Shown in pieces: positions 23,497 through 31,379 of a stretch of DNA of 64,000 nt. The stretch comes from Clostridia bacterium. Its GTDB lineage: Bacteria > Bacillota > Clostridia > Oscillospirales > Acutalibacteraceae. The position numbers were made by a program, and so were the translations under genes. The first letter of the stretch is position 1. Every line of letters starts with the position of its first letter. Location of the stretch: assembly GCA_017416345.1 (NCBI GenBank), contig JAFQCR010000028.1, positions 1 through 64,000 on the forward strand. The letters run 5' to 3'. A model generated the notes under the pieces. It was given only the letters and a program-made list of their open reading frames with translations, ran no database searches and was not told where the DNA came from.

Positions 23497-23697
23497 ATGA
23501 TCAAATACGATAAATTGTGGGAAACTATGAAGAAAAAGGGCATATCCCAATATAAATTGATCAAGGCTTACGGTATCAGCAGCGGTCAGTTGGACCGACT
23601 GCGAAAAAACGACAACGTCAGCACCTTTACGCTTGGGCAGTTATGCAAAATACTTGACTGCAGACTTGACGAGATCGCTGAATATGAAAAAGAATAA
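23497..23697 (+). CDS. Small Cro/CI (XRE)-type helix-turn-helix regulator
   Basis: A 66-residue DNA-binding protein that is nearly all one XRE-type HTH domain: ISQYKLIKAYGISSGQLDRLRKNDN (recognition region about 17-40) followed by the conserved FTLGQLCKILDCRLDEIAEY. Such stand-alone HTH proteins are common in Clostridia. It is divergent from the repeat-rich surface protein with overlapping promoters, so it could regulate that gene and itself through the GCCCG/CGGGC operator. This is inference. A perfect terminator follows at once. Confidence 0.85.
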   Translation: MIKYDKLWETMKKKGISQYKLIKAYGISSGQLDRLRKNDNVSTFTLGQLCKILDCRLDEIAEYEKE

Positions 23698-23728
23698 GCC
23701 ACCGTGTCAACACGGTGGCTTATTCTTT
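23693..23728. terminator. Terminator after the small regulator
   Basis: AATAAGCCACCGTGT and ACACGGTGGCTTATT form a 15-bp perfect stem with a 2-nt centre, then a T run. It also faces the convergent gene at 23751. Confidence 0.85.
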
Positions 23729-23750
23729 TGAGAAAATCAAACCGATCACT

Positions 23751-24161
23751 TTACTCATTAGGCAGTTTTTCAACCAAATTTGCGGCGATCATTACGCATT
23801 CGTCGCAGGATTTTAGGGGGTTTTTAGTCTCAAGCCCTCTGATGACCGAGCAGGTACACGAGCCGCATTCCTTTTCAAATTGGGAAGTCAGCTCACGGCA
23901 AACGGCATAGGTGTCCTTTTTTGAGGTATGGGTGTTCAGATCACCGTTGCAGTTTTTAAGACCTGCAACCATTATTGCGCCCGAAAGCGCACCGCAGGTG
24001 TGCTGACAAGCACCCATTCCCGCGCCAAAGCCCTCGGCCATTTTCATTGCGGTAACACGGTCAACGCCAAGCTCCTCTGCGAATGGCAAAACCACTGCCT
24101 GCGCACAGTTGAAGCCCTTTTTATGAAGCATCAAAGCCTCCATCGTTTTCTTTCCTGCCAT
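23751..24161 (-). CDS. C_GCAxxG_C_C family protein
   Basis: A 136-residue cytoplasmic protein of the C_GCAxxG_C_C family, known from anaerobes and related to split-Soret cytochrome sequences without the haem motif. Seen here: FNCAQAVVLPFAEELG near residue 18, GFGAGMGACQHTCGALSGA near residue 45, CGSCTC near residue 99 and SCDECV near residue 118. The conserved cysteines suggest a redox or metal-binding role, but no reaction is established. GGAGG precedes the ATG. It is last in line after tsaD but separated from it by a 27-bp-arm inverted repeat, so it is probably transcribed separately. Confidence 0.85.
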   Translation of the reverse strand: MAGKKTMEALMLHKKGFNCAQAVVLPFAEELGVDRVTAMKMAEGFGAGMGACQHTCGALSGAIMVAGLKNCNGDLNTHTSKKDTYAVCRELTSQFEKECGSCTCSVIRGLETKNPLKSCDECVMIAANLVEKLPNE

Positions 24162-24190
24162 AGTTTGCCTCCTTGTTGTTTAGATAAGAG

Positions 24191-24267
24191 GTAGGGAGCG
24201 ACGCCCTCGTCGCTCCGTTGCGAAGTTCTTATGATATTTGCGGAGCGACGAGGGCGTCGCTCCCTAC
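24191..24267. repeat. Perfect 27-bp inverted repeat, each arm itself palindromic
   Basis: 24191-24217 (GTAGGGAGCGACGCCCTCGT...) pairs exactly with 24241-24267 around a 23-nt loop. Each arm also folds alone (GAGCGACG/CGTCGCTC). The GTAGGG...CCCTAC ends relate it to the type I repeats. Confidence 0.9.
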
Positions 24268-24281
24268 AAAAACACATAATA

Positions 24282-25283
24282 TCAGGTAATACTCATAGTT
24301 GCCCGGGCGTTGAGGTCGGCTCCCGATATATGACCTGCCTCATATTCGTGGATGGCCTGCGCACCCACCATTGCGGCGTTGTCACCGCAATATTTTTTCT
24401 CGGGATAATAAAGGCTGTAGCCTTTGTCGGCACATTCCTTTTCCATGCGCTCACGCAGTTCCGAATTGGCCGAAACACCGCCTGCGATAACGATCTTGTT
24501 CATCCCCGTCAGCTCGGCGGCCCTCATCGTGTTAGCAATAAGTATATCGCACACACGACACCTTACGGTGGCCGAAAGCACGGGCACATCAATGGGGGCA
24601 CCCTTCTGCTCGGCATTGTGGGTCAGATTGATGACGGCGGTCTTGAGCCCCGAAAAGCTGAAATCAAGCTCGGCACCCTCAACCTTTGGCCACGGCATGG
24701 GGTATTTTATAAAATCGGGCTCGGTGGCTATCTTATCCAGCATAACTCCGCCGGGATAGTCTAACCCCATCGACCTTGCCGACTTATCAAAGCATTCGCC
24801 TGCGGCATCGTCACGTGTGCGGCCGATAACCTCGAAATCGGTATAGCCGTTGACCTTTACGATAAGGCTGTTTCCGCCCGAAACAAGCAGGCATAAAAAC
24901 GGCGGCTTGAGGTCGGGGTGGCAGATGTAGTTTGCGGCAATGTGGCTTCTCAAATGGTGCACGGGGATAAGCGGCACACCCAAGGACATTGACAGACCCT
25001 TGGCAAAGTTTACGCCGACCAGCAACGCACCGATAAGACCGGGTGCATGGGTCACGGCCACGGCATCAATATCCTTTAAAGTAAGCCCTGCGGTCTCAAC
25101 AGCATCACGTACCACCGTCGAAATAGCCTCGGTGTGACGGCGGGAGGCGATCTCGGGCACAACACCGCCGTAAATGCGGTGCTCGGCTATCTGTGTCGCA
25201 ACAATGTTGGAAAGCACGTTGCGGCCTTCAACAACGGCGGCGGCGGTCTCATCGCAGGATGATTCGATTGCTAAAATTTTCAT
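24282..25283 (-). CDS. tsaD: tRNA N6-adenosine threonylcarbamoyltransferase TsaD
   Basis: A 333-residue ASKHA-fold enzyme that transfers the threonylcarbamoyl group to A37 of tRNAs reading ANN codons, together with TsaB and TsaE. It has the opening ILAIESSCDETAAAVV, the metal-binding pair in HHLRSH near residue 110, LCLLVSGGNS near residue 130, TRDDAAGECFDKSAR near residue 155 and CGDNAAMVGA near residue 300. Length is standard. It closes the polA-ywlE-rimI-tsaD operon, 11 bp after rimI. tsaB, often in such clusters, is not in the window. Confidence 0.95.
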   Translation of the reverse strand: MKILAIESSCDETAAAVVEGRNVLSNIVATQIAEHRIYGGVVPEIASRRHTEAISTVVRDAVETAGLTLKDIDAVAVTHAPGLIGALLVGVNFAKGLSMSLGVPLIPVHHLRSHIAANYICHPDLKPPFLCLLVSGGNSLIVKVNGYTDFEVIGRTRDDAAGECFDKSARSMGLDYPGGVMLDKIATEPDFIKYPMPWPKVEGAELDFSFSGLKTAVINLTHNAEQKGAPIDVPVLSATVRCRVCDILIANTMRAAELTGMNKIVIAGGVSANSELRERMEKECADKGYSLYYPEKKYCGDNAAMVGAQAIHEYEAGHISGADLNARATMSIT

Positions 25284-25294
25284 AAAATACCTTC

Positions 25295-25750
25295 TTAAAA
25301 GTTCAAAGTCATAATAATTGCGTCTTCGGTGGGTTCAGAATAAAACCTTTTTCGCAGTCCCACTCGCAAAAATCCGTGCTTTTCATAAAGCGCAATGGCG
25401 GCCGAGTTTGACTCTCTGACCTCAAGGGTCAGAAAGCTTAGCTTCAGCTCCTTTGCTTTGGATATCAGCGCCTTTGTCAGCTCGGTTGCGGCACCGTTGC
25501 GGCGAAATTGCGGCAACACGGCAACGTTGGTTATGTAGCCCTCGTCGGCAACGGCGGTAAACCCTGCGTGACCGACAAATTCGGCACCCAAAAAAGCGCC
25601 GAAATAGTAGCCGTTGCGTTGCATTGTTTCCATTATTCCGTCGGCCGACCAAGCCTCGTGACCAAGTGATAACCGCTCACACGCCGAGGCAAGCTCGGTT
25701 TCGTTTAAGTCAAGCGGTCGAACCGTCAATTTATTTTCTGATCCTGTCAT
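25295..25750 (-). CDS. rimI: GNAT acetyltransferase, RimI-type (ribosomal protein S18-alanine N-acetyltransferase)
   Basis: A 151-residue GNAT-fold protein. The acetyl-CoA loop is VLPQFRRNGAATELTKAL near residue 80 (R-x-x-G-x-A), followed by the RimI-type segment FLTLEVRESNSAAIALYEKHGF near residues 105-126. Position next to tsaD is the usual one for RimI, which acetylates the N-terminus of ribosomal protein S18. The first 20 bp overlap the end of ywlE, so translation is coupled. A broader GNAT substrate cannot be excluded. Confidence 0.88.
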   Translation of the reverse strand: MTGSENKLTVRPLDLNETELASACERLSLGHEAWSADGIMETMQRNGYYFGAFLGAEFVGHAGFTAVADEGYITNVAVLPQFRRNGAATELTKALISKAKELKLSFLTLEVRESNSAAIALYEKHGFLRVGLRKRFYSEPTEDAIIMTLNF

Positions 25751-26156
25751 AAACCTTTTTAAGCTCCGTTTTTATCTTTTCGGCACATCGGCGGTAGTCC
25801 TCTAAAGTGCCTTTATACGGGTCGGGAATGTCAAAAACGATCAGTTTTTCGGGCTCGACCCCGACCTGCAGTAACACCCTTGAATGAGCCTCGGTCATAC
25901 AGACCACAAGCTCGGCTTCGGCCAATGCGTAGCGGTTAAGCGGTGTTGAACGGTGGCCTGCAATGTCGATGCCGTGCTCCTCCATAGTCTCGATCGCATG
26001 GTCCGAGGCAGGCTCACCGCCAAAGGCGGCAAGGCCAAAGCTTCGCACCTCGTATTGCTCACGCTCCTCGGCGGTAAGACCGCTCTCAAAAAGGGCGGCC
26101 GCCATGGGCGAACGGCAGGTGTTACCCGTGCAGAGAAAAATTATCAGTTTTTTCAT
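25731..26156 (-). CDS. ywlE: Low-molecular-weight protein phosphatase, probable protein-arginine phosphatase
   Basis: A 141-residue LMW-PTP-fold phosphatase. The P-loop CTGNTCRSP near residue 9 has Thr where tyrosine phosphatases have Ile or Leu. In YwlE of B. subtilis this Thr sets preference for phosphoarginine, the mark written by McsB on proteins for ClpCP. The general-acid region is FDIPDPYKGT near residue 110. It lies 3 bp after polA and overlaps rimI by 20 bp. The partner kinase mcsB is not in the window, so the arginine-phosphatase call rests on the P-loop residue. Confidence 0.85.
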   Translation of the reverse strand: MKKLIIFLCTGNTCRSPMAAALFESGLTAEEREQYEVRSFGLAAFGGEPASDHAIETMEEHGIDIAGHRSTPLNRYALAEAELVVCMTEAHSRVLLQVGVEPEKLIVFDIPDPYKGTLEDYRRCAEKIKTELKKVYDRIRK

Positions 26157-26159
26157 TCT

Positions 26160-28697
26160 TTAATCCTTGGCATCGTACCAGGTGGCTCCGAAATGTGCGT
26201 CAACGGTCAGCGGAACCTTGAGCTGTACGGCGTTTTCCATTTCTTCGGTTAGTATCCTGCAGGCAAGCTCAGCCTTTTCCTCGGGCGCTTCAACGATAAG
26301 CTCATCGTGCACCTGCAAAATAAGGGTTGCCTCGGGGAGCTCCTTTTTCAAGCGCTCCGACACACGGATCATAGCGATCTTTATAATGTCGGCGGCGGTG
26401 CCTTGGATGGGCATATTGCGTGCAACACGCTCACCGAAGGCACGAAGCATTCCGTTACTGTTTTTAAGCTCGGGCAACAGTCTTCTGCGGCCGAAGACAG
26501 TCTCGGCAAAGCCCGATTCCTTGGCGTCCTCGACCACTCGGTGCATATAAGCATCAACCTCGGGGTAGGTGGCAAGATAACCCTTGATATAGGCGCTTGC
26601 CTCCTTGGTCGAAACACCGATGTCCTTGCCTAAAGAGAAGGGTCCGATGCCGTAAACAATACCGAAATTGACGGCCTTGGCCGAGGATCTCATCTGCGGA
26701 GTGACCATCGGTATCGGCATATTGAAAACTTGACTTGCGGTGAGAGTGTGAATGTCGGTGTCGCTAAGAAAAGCGTTTATCATATTTTTGTCGTTGGCAA
26801 TGTGGGCAAGCACTCGCAGTTCGATCTGCGAATAGTCGGCATCACACAGCACAAATCCGTCCTTGGCCTTAAAAAATCTGCGAAGCTCTCTGCCCTCGGG
26901 TCGGCGGACGGGGATGTTCTGCAAATTGGGCTCGGACGAGCTGATACGTCCCGTTCGGGTCTCGGTCTGATTGAGGGTGGAGTGTATACGGCCGTCGGCG
27001 GCCACCACGGCGGTGAGACCGTCGCAATAGGTCGATTTCAGCTTGGACAGAGTGCGGTATTCCAAAAGATGCTCAACAGCAGGGTGCAACGGCTTGAGTT
27101 CCTCCAAAACATCTGCATTGGTGGAGTAGCCGCTTTTGGTCTTTTTCTTGCAGGGGAGTCCAAGCTTTTCAAAAAGCGCAACACCCAACTGCTTGGGGGA
27201 GTTGAGGTTAAATTCATAGCCGACCTCATCATAAATTGCGGTCTGAAGCTGCTCAATTCGCTCACCCAAAATGTTGCCGTAACGGGTTATTGCATCGGTG
27301 TCAACCAGAAAGCCTGCGTGTTCCATTTCGGCAAGCACCTTTGCCAAAGGTATCTCAATGTCGTGCAACAGCTTGTCTTGCTTGGTCTCGCATAAAACGG
27401 CGGTCAGCTTATCCATAACCTCGGATGACAAGGCGGCGGTGGCAAGCTGCTCACCGTCAATCTCGGGGGTGGGGATGAGGTACTCCTCGGAAAGTCTTGT
27501 CAGAGAATACTCCGACGAGGACGGGTTGATAAGATATGCGGCAAGCATTGTGTCGAACTGCACGTTGCTGACCTCGATGCCCTTGTCAATGCAGGCCTTG
27601 TGAAGTGCCTTGGAATCGTAAACACGCTTTTTGATATCGCCGCTTGAAAGCACTGTGGCAAAGGTGTCGATGTCGGTTTGAGCTACCTTTTGGTTGGACA
27701 CAACAAACAGATCGCCGTCCGACAGAAGAATATCGCAAGAGTGCGATTTTTTGGCCTCGGCAAGCAGTTCAAATTCGCTTACAGTGGCATAAGCTTTGGC
27801 TTCGGCGGTCTCGGGTGCGCTTTCAACGGCCGAAAGTCCCAATTTTTCAAGCATCGAGAAAAATTCAAGCTCGGAAAGCATTTTGGCAAGCTCAACATCC
27901 TGACGGGTGCCGATTCTATAGTTTTCAACGTTGTTATCGATCGGCACCTCACGGTTGATGGTGCCCAAGAAACGGCTGAGGTACGCCGAATCCTTACCTG
28001 CGGCAAGCTTTATGCGTAAAGAATCACGGATGTCCAACTCGTCAAGGTGGTCATAGATATAGTCAATGTCACCGTATTTTCTGATAAGGTCATCGGCGGT
28101 CTTTTCACCGACACCGGGAACACCGGGGATGTGGTCGGATGCGTCACCCTGAAGCGCCTTTATTTCGATCATCTGAATCGGCTTTACACCGTATTTTTCG
28201 AAAATAGTCTCAGGGGTATAGGGGGTTATCTCGGGTCGACCCATCTTGGTGGCCGAAAGCAGGACCTTGGTGGAATCCGACACAAGCTGAAAAGAGTCAC
28301 GGTCACCCGTGGCAATAACGCAGATGTTGCCGCTTTTTTCGCATAGGGACGCCATAGTTCCCAGAATATCGTCGGCCTCAAAGCCCTCCATTTCAAGGCA
28401 GGTATAGCCGAAAAGGGTCAGCAGTTTTTTTAAGATAGGCATCTGTGAACGCAACTCATCGGGCATACCTTTTCTGCCTGCTTTGTATTCGGCGTATTCC
28501 TTGTGACGGAAGGTGGGTGCGTGCAGGTCAAAGGCCACCACAACGCCGTCGGGATCTTCGGCCTCCAAAAGGCGGTTCAAAATGCTCATAAAGCCGTAAA
28601 CGCCGTTGGTGTAAAGTCCCGATTTGGTGGTCAGCAGTTTGATTCCGTAAAAAGCACGGTTGATGATACTGTTGCCGTCGATAGCAAGAATCTTCAT
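26160..28697 (-). CDS. polA: DNA polymerase I
   Basis: An 845-residue DNA polymerase I. The N-terminal 5'-3' exonuclease (about 1-290) has IDGNSIINRAFYG, GFEADDILGT and GDASDHIPGVPGVGEKTA. The middle 3'-5' exonuclease-like domain (about 300-470) lacks the DxE metal motif: the position reads CDILLSDGDLF, so proofreading is probably lost, as in Bacillus and Thermus enzymes. The polymerase domain (about 480-845) has motif A DADYSQIELRVLAHI, motif B SSAKAVNFGIVYG and motif C VHDELIVEAP. GGGAG lies 7 nt before the ATG. It heads the operon with ywlE, rimI and tsaD. It serves in repair and Okazaki-fragment processing. Confidence 0.97.
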   Translation of the reverse strand: MKILAIDGNSIINRAFYGIKLLTTKSGLYTNGVYGFMSILNRLLEAEDPDGVVVAFDLHAPTFRHKEYAEYKAGRKGMPDELRSQMPILKKLLTLFGYTCLEMEGFEADDILGTMASLCEKSGNICVIATGDRDSFQLVSDSTKVLLSATKMGRPEITPYTPETIFEKYGVKPIQMIEIKALQGDASDHIPGVPGVGEKTADDLIRKYGDIDYIYDHLDELDIRDSLRIKLAAGKDSAYLSRFLGTINREVPIDNNVENYRIGTRQDVELAKMLSELEFFSMLEKLGLSAVESAPETAEAKAYATVSEFELLAEAKKSHSCDILLSDGDLFVVSNQKVAQTDIDTFATVLSSGDIKKRVYDSKALHKACIDKGIEVSNVQFDTMLAAYLINPSSSEYSLTRLSEEYLIPTPEIDGEQLATAALSSEVMDKLTAVLCETKQDKLLHDIEIPLAKVLAEMEHAGFLVDTDAITRYGNILGERIEQLQTAIYDEVGYEFNLNSPKQLGVALFEKLGLPCKKKTKSGYSTNADVLEELKPLHPAVEHLLEYRTLSKLKSTYCDGLTAVVAADGRIHSTLNQTETRTGRISSSEPNLQNIPVRRPEGRELRRFFKAKDGFVLCDADYSQIELRVLAHIANDKNMINAFLSDTDIHTLTASQVFNMPIPMVTPQMRSSAKAVNFGIVYGIGPFSLGKDIGVSTKEASAYIKGYLATYPEVDAYMHRVVEDAKESGFAETVFGRRRLLPELKNSNGMLRAFGERVARNMPIQGTAADIIKIAMIRVSERLKKELPEATLILQVHDELIVEAPEEKAELACRILTEEMENAVQLKVPLTVDAHFGATWYDAKD

Positions 28698-28839
28698 AAA
28701 AAATCTCCCAATAGCAGGCTGTTATTATTCGCTCAAAACCACAAACCTGCATCATCACATAATTATACAAATATATTGTACCATTAAACTTTCAAAAACA
28801 CAAATATAAATTAACGAAAATGAAAAGATTTATATTTAT

Positions 28840-29143
28840 TGTAGGGACCGACGCTTACTGCGCCGTCTCCCTCTGTCACTTCGTGACATCTCCCTCACAC
28901 CGTGAGGAAGTCTTCCCGGGCGGTCCGTCGCAAGACGGCTTGCGGCGGGCGAACACAGTTCGCCCCTACGATGAGATATTGTTTCTTTTAGCCTTCCCCG
29001 GCGGGGGAAGGGGGACCACGGAGTGGTGGATGAGGCGTTGGTTAGACTTATATTCAAGTGAATATGACACTATGGCTTTGGCTACTCATCCGTCACGGCG
29101 TTACCGTGCCACCTTCCCTCACAAGGGAAGGCTAGCAAACTAA
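28840..29143. repeat. Large composite repeat island
   Basis: GTAGGGACCGACGC, TCCCTC/GAGG arms, CGGTCCGTCGCAAGACGG, a half type I copy (GGGCGAACACAGTTCGCCCC), a GCCTTCCCCGGCGGGGGAAGG hairpin and CCTTCCCTCACAAGGGAAGG. The gap 28698-29226 holds only this and a terminator; an open frame across it is built from repeat units. Confidence 0.75.
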
Positions 29144-29167
29144 AATATGTAAATAGTTCTAAAGTGT

Positions 29168-29203
29168 TGACAAAACCGCCGTGAGCGGTCAAGCTCACGG
29201 CGG
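29168..29203 (-). terminator. Terminator of the unknown gene at 29227
   Basis: CCGCCGTGAGC (29176-29186) and GCTCACGGCGG (29193-29203) form an 11-bp stem; on the minus strand TTTTG follows. Confidence 0.8.
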
Positions 29204-29226
29204 CATAGGGTCACGGCAGATTTTTA

Positions 29227-29826
29227 TTAGTTCAAATGTCTGATGGTATCTAACATATTAGAAAGAATTTCTGCACCTTGTTCAGTATCGTAAAAACTCA
29301 TTTCTGTTACGATTTTAGAAATTATTTCTAATGCTTTACTTTTTGCACTTTCTTCCTTAGGCTTTAAGTCATCATACATCTTTTCATAAAGAGCAATTAA
29401 TTTTTGATTTGTTGCTTCACGACTTTCTACAACCTCGGCAATTGCTTCTGCCTGTTCAGCTCCGGCCACATCGGGAGTTGTGCTGTTTGTTTTAGGAACC
29501 ATATTTCCTAATGCGGCTAATGCCATGCCTATGTGGTCTGTTTGATTTTGGATTTTTTCAATCTGTTCCAACACATAGTTGATGGTTAGCTTTTGGGGTT
29601 CTTCAATAGGGGTTGTAGCAGTTGTTTCAACAATATCATTTTTATTTTCTGACATATCGTTGTCCTCCAATTCGATTTCAGGCGGACACACTAAACATAT
29701 CGTATTTTCGTCTATGAAGCGTGCCCTGCCGTTTTTTACAAGTCCTTTGGCTCTTTTTAAGTAGGTAGCCTCATATTCTTTTCCTAAATTATCTACAACT
29801 CTGATGTTTTTTGCGATGGGTGTCAT
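29227..29826 (-). CDS. Unknown protein with N-terminal YEATYLKRAKGLVK-type domain and coiled-coil-like middle
   Basis: A 199-residue cytoplasmic protein I do not recognise by name. Residues 1-47 form a compact basic unit (IRVVDNLGKEYEATYLKRAK, NGRARFIDENTICLVCPP) like short domains seen in other clostridial proteins. Residues 50-80 are acidic and Ser/Thr-rich; about 80-185 are helical with likely coiled coil. Base composition is lower in G+C than its neighbours. I chose the ATG at 29826 because a good promoter lies between it and the upstream in-frame Met. AAAGGGG directly abuts this ATG with no spacer, which is unusual. Confidence 0.7.
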   Translation of the reverse strand: MTPIAKNIRVVDNLGKEYEATYLKRAKGLVKNGRARFIDENTICLVCPPEIELEDNDMSENKNDIVETTATTPIEEPQKLTINYVLEQIEKIQNQTDHIGMALAALGNMVPKTNSTTPDVAGAEQAEAIAEVVESREATNQKLIALYEKMYDDLKPKEESAKSKALEIISKIVTEMSFYDTEQGAEILSNMLDTIRHLN

Positions 29827-29871
29827 CCCCTTTGCAGATTTTCGCTGTTTTTTGTTATGGGTGCCGTCCCC
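29803..29871. repeat. Imperfect 26-bp direct repeat across the start region of the unknown gene
   Basis: TGTTTTTTG..ATGGGTG.C.TCCCC occurs at about 29805-29830 and again at 29846-29871, with about four differences. One copy covers the start codon, the other the start of transcription. Confidence 0.6.
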
Positions 29872-29877
29872 AAAAAT

Positions 29878-29906
29878 ATTGTAACATCTATTGCGATAAT
29901 TTGCAA
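29878..29906 (-). promoter_or_regulatory. Promoter of the unknown gene at 29227
   Basis: On the minus strand TTGCAA (29901-29906) and TACAAT (29878-29883) are 17 bp apart. It places the transcript start near 29870, downstream of the alternative upstream Met codon. Confidence 0.75.
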
Positions 29907-29934
29907 CATAAAACATTGCGGTGTTTCGAATTTT

Positions 29935-30027
29935 TTAAGATTCTTCACCTGCGGTTCAGAATGACGGGCGAACGCAGTTCGCCCCTACGGGTGAGGCTGT
30001 GTCATTCTGAGCGAAGCGAAGAATCCT
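29935..30027. repeat. Composite repeat: type I half inside a type II inverted pair
   Basis: AAGATTCTTC...TTCAGAATGAC and GTCATTCTGAGCGAAGCGAAG frame a half type I palindrome (GGGCGAACGCAGTTCGCCCC). One repeat family appears nested in another. Confidence 0.8.
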
Positions 30028-30073
30028 TATATGTGATTTCATTTTGAAATTTTATACCCGATTTGATTTCGGC

Positions 30074-30102
30074 TTGTTTTAAGTGCGTGTGTGTGGTATA
30101 AT
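30074..30102 (+). promoter_or_regulatory. Promoter of dusB
   Basis: TTGTTT (30074-30079) and TATAAT (30097-30102) are 17 bp apart. The transcript would start near 30109, exactly where a repeat island begins. Confidence 0.65.
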
Positions 30103-30107
30103 TCATC

Positions 30108-30215
30108 CGTAGGGGCGACCTGTGGTCGCCCGCAGACCATAGCCTCCCTCTTTGAGGGAGGTGGATTCGCCAAAGGCGAAGACGGAAGGAGTGCCCTCTC
30201 AGAGGGGCCTGAATG
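30108..30215. repeat. Composite repeat forming most of the dusB leader
   Basis: A half type I copy (CGTAGGGGCGACC...GGTCGCCC), a CCTCCCTCTTTGAGGGAGG hairpin, GGATTCGCCAAAGGCGAAGACGG and CCCTCTCAGAGGGG. It lies wholly between the promoter and the start codon. Confidence 0.75.
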
Positions 30216-30231
30216 GGCTTTTAAAAGTAGT

Positions 30232-31203
30232 ATGAAAATAGGAAATCTGGAAATTAAAGGATATGCTTGTCTGGCACCTATGGCGGGTGTGGCAGACAGG
30301 GCAATGCGTGAGGTCTGCCGTGAGCACGGTGCGGCCTATGCCGTGGGTGAGCTGGCAAGCGCCAAGGGCATAAGCCTGCACGACAAAAAATCGGCCGCCT
30401 ATCTTGAGGTCAACGATTCGGAGCGGCCTTACGGCTCGCAGTTGTTCGGCTGTGAGCCCGACATTATGGCCGAGGCCGCCAAAATGGCCGAGGCTCAAGG
30501 CCCAGACTTTATCGACATAAATATGGGTTGCCCTGCGCCCAAGGTTGCGGTGTCGTCGGGCGGGGGAAGTGCCTTGATGAAGGATCCCGACCTTGCCGCA
30601 CGCATTGTCGAGGCTGTGGTCAAGGTCGTCAAGGTGCCCGTTACCGTCAAGATGCGTGCAGGCTGGGACGACACTTTGAAAAACGCCGTCGAGCTGGCAC
30701 GGCTTGTTGAATCGGCCGGTGCCGCCGCCATAACGGTGCACGGCAGGACAAGGGTTCAGATGTATGCGCCGCCCGTGGATATCGACATCATCCGCCGTGT
30801 AAAGCAGGCGGTCAAGGTGCCGGTCATTGCCAACGGTGACGTTGATTCGCCCAAGGCCGCCGCCAAAATGTATGAGGAAACGGGCTGCGATTTTGTAATG
30901 GTCGGCAGAGGTGCTATGGGTCAGCCGTGGATTTTTTCACAGATAAACGCTTACCTTGAGCATGAGGTGATTTTGCCCGATCCTCCGTTGGAGAAAAAAA
31001 TGCTGACGCTTATCGACCAGGTAAACCGAATGGAGCAGTATAAAGGTACAAAAATTGCCATGATGGAGGCCAGAAAACACGTTGCCTGGTATATGAAAGG
31101 CTTGAACGGTGCCGCCGAACTTCGCAGAATGGCAGGCTGTATAAGATCGCAGGACGACATCATCGAGATCGTCAAAAAAGCAATGGAGTTAAATAAGGTA
31201 TAA
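30232..31203 (+). CDS. dusB: tRNA-dihydrouridine synthase
   Basis: A 323-residue FMN-dependent tRNA-dihydrouridine synthase. It has the TIM-barrel opening CLAPMAGVADRAMREV, the catalytic INMGCPAPKV near residue 97 (Cys as general acid), VKMRAGWDD near residue 140, TVHGRTR near residue 168, IANGDVDS near residue 197 and VMVGRGAMGQPW near residue 222. It reduces specific uridines in the tRNA D-loop with NADPH. The longer open frame upstream is repeat sequence, so the start is set at the ATG before KIGNLEIKG. No clear Shine-Dalgarno precedes this ATG. Transcription starts just before a repeat island. Confidence 0.93.
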   Translation: MKIGNLEIKGYACLAPMAGVADRAMREVCREHGAAYAVGELASAKGISLHDKKSAAYLEVNDSERPYGSQLFGCEPDIMAEAAKMAEAQGPDFIDINMGCPAPKVAVSSGGGSALMKDPDLAARIVEAVVKVVKVPVTVKMRAGWDDTLKNAVELARLVESAGAAAITVHGRTRVQMYAPPVDIDIIRRVKQAVKVPVIANGDVDSPKAAAKMYEETGCDFVMVGRGAMGQPWIFSQINAYLEHEVILPDPPLEKKMLTLIDQVNRMEQYKGTKIAMMEARKHVAWYMKGLNGAAELRRMAGCIRSQDDIIEIVKKAMELNKV

Positions 31204-31205
31204 GC

Positions 31206-31250
31206 AAAAGACGGTTGTAGCCACAATGAGGATTGCAACCGTCTTTTTTT
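31206..31250 (+). terminator. Terminator of dusB
   Basis: AAAGACGGTTG and CAACCGTCTTT pair around a 19-nt loop, followed by a T run. Confidence 0.8.
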
Positions 31251-31296
31251 GTATTGAGGATTATACGATTTTATAAAAATTGTGTGTTTTAAGACA

Positions 31297-31325
31297 TTTA
31301 CTTGCACAAAAATGTTGTTTATAAT
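31297..31325 (+). promoter_or_regulatory. Promoter of the giant metallophosphoesterase gene
   Basis: TTTACT (31297-31302) and TATAAT (31320-31325) are 17 bp apart, 55 bp before the start codon. Confidence 0.6.
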
Positions 31326-31379
31326 GAAACTGTGATTCCATCGGATGTTATCCGAAATCTTTTTGGAGGTGTTTCTGTG

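Noticed and set aside
26160-28697. Damaged polA because the proofreading motif is missing
   Set aside because: Loss of the 3'-5' exonuclease residues is common in Firmicutes DNA polymerase I; the frame, exonuclease and polymerase motifs are intact.
28820-29143. A 107-residue open frame after polA
   Set aside because: It is written by the composite repeat island; the product is the low-complexity sequence such repeats always give, and similar frames arise at 30091 and 8675.
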